NCBI GenBank assembly: GCA_017517985.1
Contig: JAFWWX010000182.1
Location: 1 to 24,824, forward strand
Direction: 5' to 3'
From: Clostridia bacterium
GTDB lineage: Bacteria; Bacillota_A; Clostridia; Oscillospirales; CAG-382
DNA length: 24,824 bases
Below are positions 24,101-24,824 of the stretch, piece after piece; position 1 is the first letter of the stretch, and the number at the start of each line of letters is the position of its first letter. The notes beneath the pieces are model-generated. The model ran no database searches, had not been told where the DNA came from, and saw only the letters and a list, made by a program, of their open reading frames with translations. The translations under genes and the position numbers were made by a program.

Positions 24101-24505
24101 GGTAAGGTTTGCAAGAACAGGGCTTTCAGGTGTGTAGAGTCTTATAAAGTCCTCAAGCGAACGTTGCGGATAACCGCCTGCAAACGCACCGATTGTCGGA
24201 GGCGTAGCTGTGTACTTTCCGCCAATGGTAAGTTTCTTATTGTTTGGCGGATTCTTAAGACCAAAGTTGATACAGTATGCAGGTCCCTCAATACCCGTAT
24301 CAGTCTTATAGCTCCAGGCATATCCGTTAAGTTTAACGCCATCTGTTGTACTCATAATGCTGAATTTCTCATTCATTGTAATCGTTACAGTTTTTGCTTT
24401 GCCGTCAGAAATCGTTTCTGCATTGGCTGTTACGAACATCGAGAAAATCATTGATACAAGCAGTAGCAATGATATTAACTTTCTACCATAATGTTTTTTT
24501 GACAT
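18128..24505 (-). CDS. Giant secreted thioester-domain adhesin with 17 CnaB/SpaA-type repeats
   Basis: This 2125-residue protein has a signal peptide at 1-29 (VTANA). An N-terminal TQXA-type thioester domain follows (about 40-380): AYCINFG gives C78 and ATQIAIW gives Q144 as the probable thioester pair for covalent host contact. Seventeen CnaB/SpaA-like domains of about 90 residues start near 384, 472, 562, 656, 744, 832, 922, 1010, 1100, 1191, 1279, 1375, 1471, 1571, 1665, 1754 and 1843. All keep the strand-A Lys, the Glu before the (A/V)P-x-GY turn, and the last-strand Asn expected for isopeptide bonds. A different C-terminal domain (about 1944-2117) ends in MPRTGY. It would form a long rigid stalk. 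It sits between a transglutaminase-like gene and the pilin candidate, so it probably promotes mating-pair or host-surface contact. GGAG precedes the ATG at 24505. Confidence 0.92.
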   Translation of the reverse strand: MSKKHYGRKLISLLLLVSMIFSMFVTANAETISDGKAKTVTITMNEKFSIMSTTDGVKLNGYAWSYKTDTGIEGPAYCINFGLKNPPNNKKLTIGGKYTATPPTIGAFAGGYPQRSLEDFIRLYTPESPVLANLTREEYASATQIAIWATLGQVGVHGTAFTSGRAILEEPTSNLSQIRVYEAIKIILFNASFWDAPLESGMHIRLGRYEPGNVLNIEHKSGISGAEQDGAYGIKKETINGIEYYTRELVAASATSTFKNDYFIDLKTYDAPEGTIFTGLDNVPLQTYEWDGVTLWRVPTKAAVTNLNLNDEEYAGDFKICIPVRNAPESCEININATATTAQYSVYLANNTDETEQSYVIADPQYAFMGCNGTVKWKKVISPYGRLIVNKVDDMGNPLQGAIFELVGADGSKFTGTSDVNGQIIWEELNPDVQYTLNEVQAPEGFHKAASQTISVPAGQTQTVSVTNTSYSRFKLLKVDAQNGNPLMGATFKIEQTDGSFSTEVTMGHTGAIEFEGVELPFGSYRVYEVKAPAGYEKDNSVQTFKWDGTKDVTITFKNVRTPSLVIVKMDKDTHNPLEDVSFKIYKDGKLVTTVTTDNAGYARASGLTEGYYEVVESVAAEGYVLDTERHGVHIDPYNPAVDKDPVLVLTNSRKPGLIIEKLDSQTLDPMQGTVFEVYMDTTKIGTYTTDRNGEIEIFDLEPGTYTVKEVKTDSSHIVQGCPQSIELVAGKEARLVFFNKTKPGISILKIDSETKKPLENAVFRIEKVDGSFAKEYTTDRNGEIALEDLEPGAYTVTEMSAPSGYVIDRESRTFEALADGSVQLVFTNTKNPDLTVYKIDSNTGKALEGAVIRISNLSGSQTFDKVTDADGKIVLEGMAEGIYTVQEITAPTGYLLNSELHHVTLEAGGENEIVIQNTRKPSLTIKKYDSLTGKPMADTKFEVYLDTTLIGTYITDSKGEILLYDLKTGTYTVKEVATDDDHIVNSTPQSIEITKDSGDSALLVFLNDQKPYMRLVKLDSETMKPLANAVFKFKKVGGTFEKEYTTNETGEINLSNLSTGSYTVTEVKAPDGYLIDDAERIVKVDGNEYATFVFTNTEKPSIKILKYDAYNDKYLPGATFRVAKIEDGSNYLDRVTDINGSIEIDNLEPGVYSVKEIEAPSGYVLNETEYHVELFGGKQSQLVVINEEKPSLKIVKTDALTDEPIQGVGFLVKHAEGSTENTVVTDENGEAFLEHLAPGIYEVTEKSVPNGYLLDTEPKLVTLEPNRTSVVRFKNYPKPSLLINKVDSVTKDALEGAKFNIVYASNNTFSGEINDMGSFQTDENGQIKLYNLKDGWYKITETEAPDGYAISEDAKEIYIKAGENKEVTFENVPLSGLVIKKVDGVTGKVLQGAKFRVRYLSGASGTGGTVIGEFTTSANGTIVINRLKAGTYVIEETKAPDGYIMNDAPETVYITGKEQDVITVEFENYSDGGLIIRKLDSETKQPLTGAEFKVTTANGTVVDNYGGTVSSNGIYTTDTSGQIHITGIEAGTTLVVTETKAPDGYVLETMSQTVTINKSDVQTLTFYNKPDSGLLITKLDKRTGDALYGAVFKITTDEGTVVGNANGRYKTDRNGQIHLTGLATDTYIVTEVTAPSGYSLDTTPQTIKLKSGETSELTFYNEAIGGIRITKVDEETGEVIKGVQFRVEYMNGERVGTYTTNSSGVINIDGLENGWYTILETKAARGYQLDAEPHDVEVKNGKISRVTITNRKSSSFLIHKIDSTTGKGIYGVTFLVSDRYGNPIATYTSDHNGYVYMDDRDYNDGKYYVREISVPQGYVIDTEVKTFYVGYGETSSITWYNTPTQGQIQIIKKSADDNVINGLPAGSLLEGAVFEIYDRGGNIVDTIKTNKNGRAASKTLPLGLYTVRETQAPAYYSINETLMTANLEFSGQIVTFEVLNKSVSTGVSITKTGYNEVMPNNPITYTFKNIANTSSVPLQSFYWRDTLPSAIRAEKLVTGTYNQALSYKIVYLTNLSNGEYRTLNDNLSTTRNYALDMSNAALGLASNEYITEIMFVFGNVKAGFAQVETPYLYARSIMGLPNGASFVNQADVGGVYNGQWITSVSRWVTKVYNYTHFEMPRTGY
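20936..22540 (-). repeat. Duplicated three-domain block within the adhesin
   Basis: CnaB domains 4-5-6 (21743-22540) correspond one to one with domains 7-8-9 (20936-21742). Domains 4 and 7 share an odd GTYTVKEV-x-TD-x-x-HIV in place of the AP-x-GY turn, plus PQSIE. Domains 5 and 8 share FxKEYTT and GxYTVTE. Domains 6 and 9 share D(K/R)VTD and G(Y)(L/V)LNxxxxHV. The blocks are 266 and 269 codons long, so this is an old in-frame duplication. Confidence 0.7.
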
Positions 24506-24531
24506 CTTAATTCTCCTCTCATTTAAATAAT

Positions 24532-24565
24532 AAAAAAAGCAGACCTTTATTTTAAAAAGTCTGCT
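24532..24565 (-). terminator. Rho-independent terminator after the transglutaminase-like gene
   Basis: On the minus strand AGCAGAC pairs perfectly with GTCTGCT across a 14-base AT-rich loop, immediately followed by a run of seven T. It separates the transglutaminase-like gene from the adhesin, so the adhesin either depends on read-through or has its own promoter in the 26 bases between, where none is obvious. Confidence 0.8.
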
Positions 24566-24582
24566 AAGTTAAAATATTAAGT

Positions 24583-24824
24583 TTACTTCGTTGTACTCAT
24601 TGGTACTAACAATTCTTTGGCAAATTTTGTTTTAGCTATATTGGGATCAGTTCTCGAATATCTTACAGGGAACAGCGCCTTGTCTGTCCTTGCAACATCA
24701 TAATAGCTGATGTCGGTTGTGTACCATTTACCATCAACATAAACCTCATTCCATGCGTGGATATCATCCACTACTGAAATACAAGGTATTTCTGCTCTCT
24801 GGCAAAGGTAAACAAAAGCATTTG
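24583..24824 (-). CDS. Partial transglutaminase-like protein, C-terminal 79 residues
   Basis: The frame is open to the right edge and encodes NAFVYLCQRAEIPC, then DDIHAWNEVYVDGKWYTTDISYYD and a tail ending LVPMSTTK. This is the second half of a transglutaminase-like domain: the catalytic His is in HAWNEV and the Asp in WYTTD, while the catalytic Cys would lie upstream outside the window. It is probably secreted, but its signal peptide is not visible. Neighbourhood with a thioester/isopeptide adhesin suggests cell-surface protein cross-linking or proteolysis. The frame continues past the GTG at 24771, so that codon is not the start. Confidence 0.8.
   Translation of the reverse strand, partial: NAFVYLCQRAEIPCISVVDDIHAWNEVYVDGKWYTTDISYYDVARTDKALFPVRYSRTDPNIAKTKFAKELLVPMSTTK

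Noticed and set aside
18128..24505. CRISPR array or DNA satellite in the repetitive 6 kb
   Set aside because: The repetition is at protein level in about 270-base domains with diverged codons; there are no short identical repeats with spacers.
1..24824. tRNA gene as the integration target
   Set aside because: No cloverleaf or tRNA 3' end was seen next to the integrase or at the window ends.

Overview
The window is one strand-coherent block. Every convincing protein gene lies on the minus strand, so the genes are transcribed from the right end (24.8 kb) towards the left end. The low GC feel, strong AGGAGG-type ribosome binding sites, lipoprotein and Gram-positive surface-protein signals, and the conjugation genes all point to a Firmicute of the class Clostridia, probably a gut species. 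Most of the window (about 3.2 to 24.8 kb) looks like an integrative and conjugative element (ICE) with a Gram-positive type IV secretion system. It broadly resembles the clostridial Tn1549/CTn type but has its own gene order.

In transcription order the right part holds: the end of a secreted transglutaminase-like protein and its terminator; a 2125-residue secreted adhesin with a thioester domain and 17 CnaB/SpaA-type repeats; a VirB2-like pilin candidate; a VirB6/TrbL-like channel protein with a long glycine/asparagine-rich tail; a membrane-anchored C39-like peptidase; a tiny DUF3789-like membrane peptide; a PrgI-type protein; VirB4 encoded as two overlapping genes; and an unrecognised 211-residue protein. 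Next come a hairpin carrying an 18-codon ORF, a 383-residue protein with a probable winged-helix start, and the VirD4/TraG coupling protein.

The middle part (4.6 to 7.4 kb) holds a RepA_N-type replication initiator, an unrecognised small protein translationally coupled to it, an S1-repeat protein, and a 55-residue cysteine-rich protein that ends in a bidirectional terminator. A tyrosine integrase follows (3.3 to 4.4 kb). It is framed by repeated TTTGACGGA motifs, a 16-bp inverted repeat and a 76-bp palindrome, which are good candidates for the recombination or regulatory region of the element.

Left of the integrase (0 to 3.2 kb) lie an acidic hypothetical protein, a ComEC/Rec2-like metallo-beta-lactamase lipoprotein with a C-terminal Cys/His motif, a DUF3006 protein, a YHYH/Ig-like (BIG2) membrane-anchored surface protein, and the start of one more gene. 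These may be ICE cargo or flanking chromosome; the window does not decide. No relaxase, excisionase, sortase, tRNA, rRNA or CRISPR array is visible. All starts were re-chosen by ribosome binding site where the longest open frame began too early.
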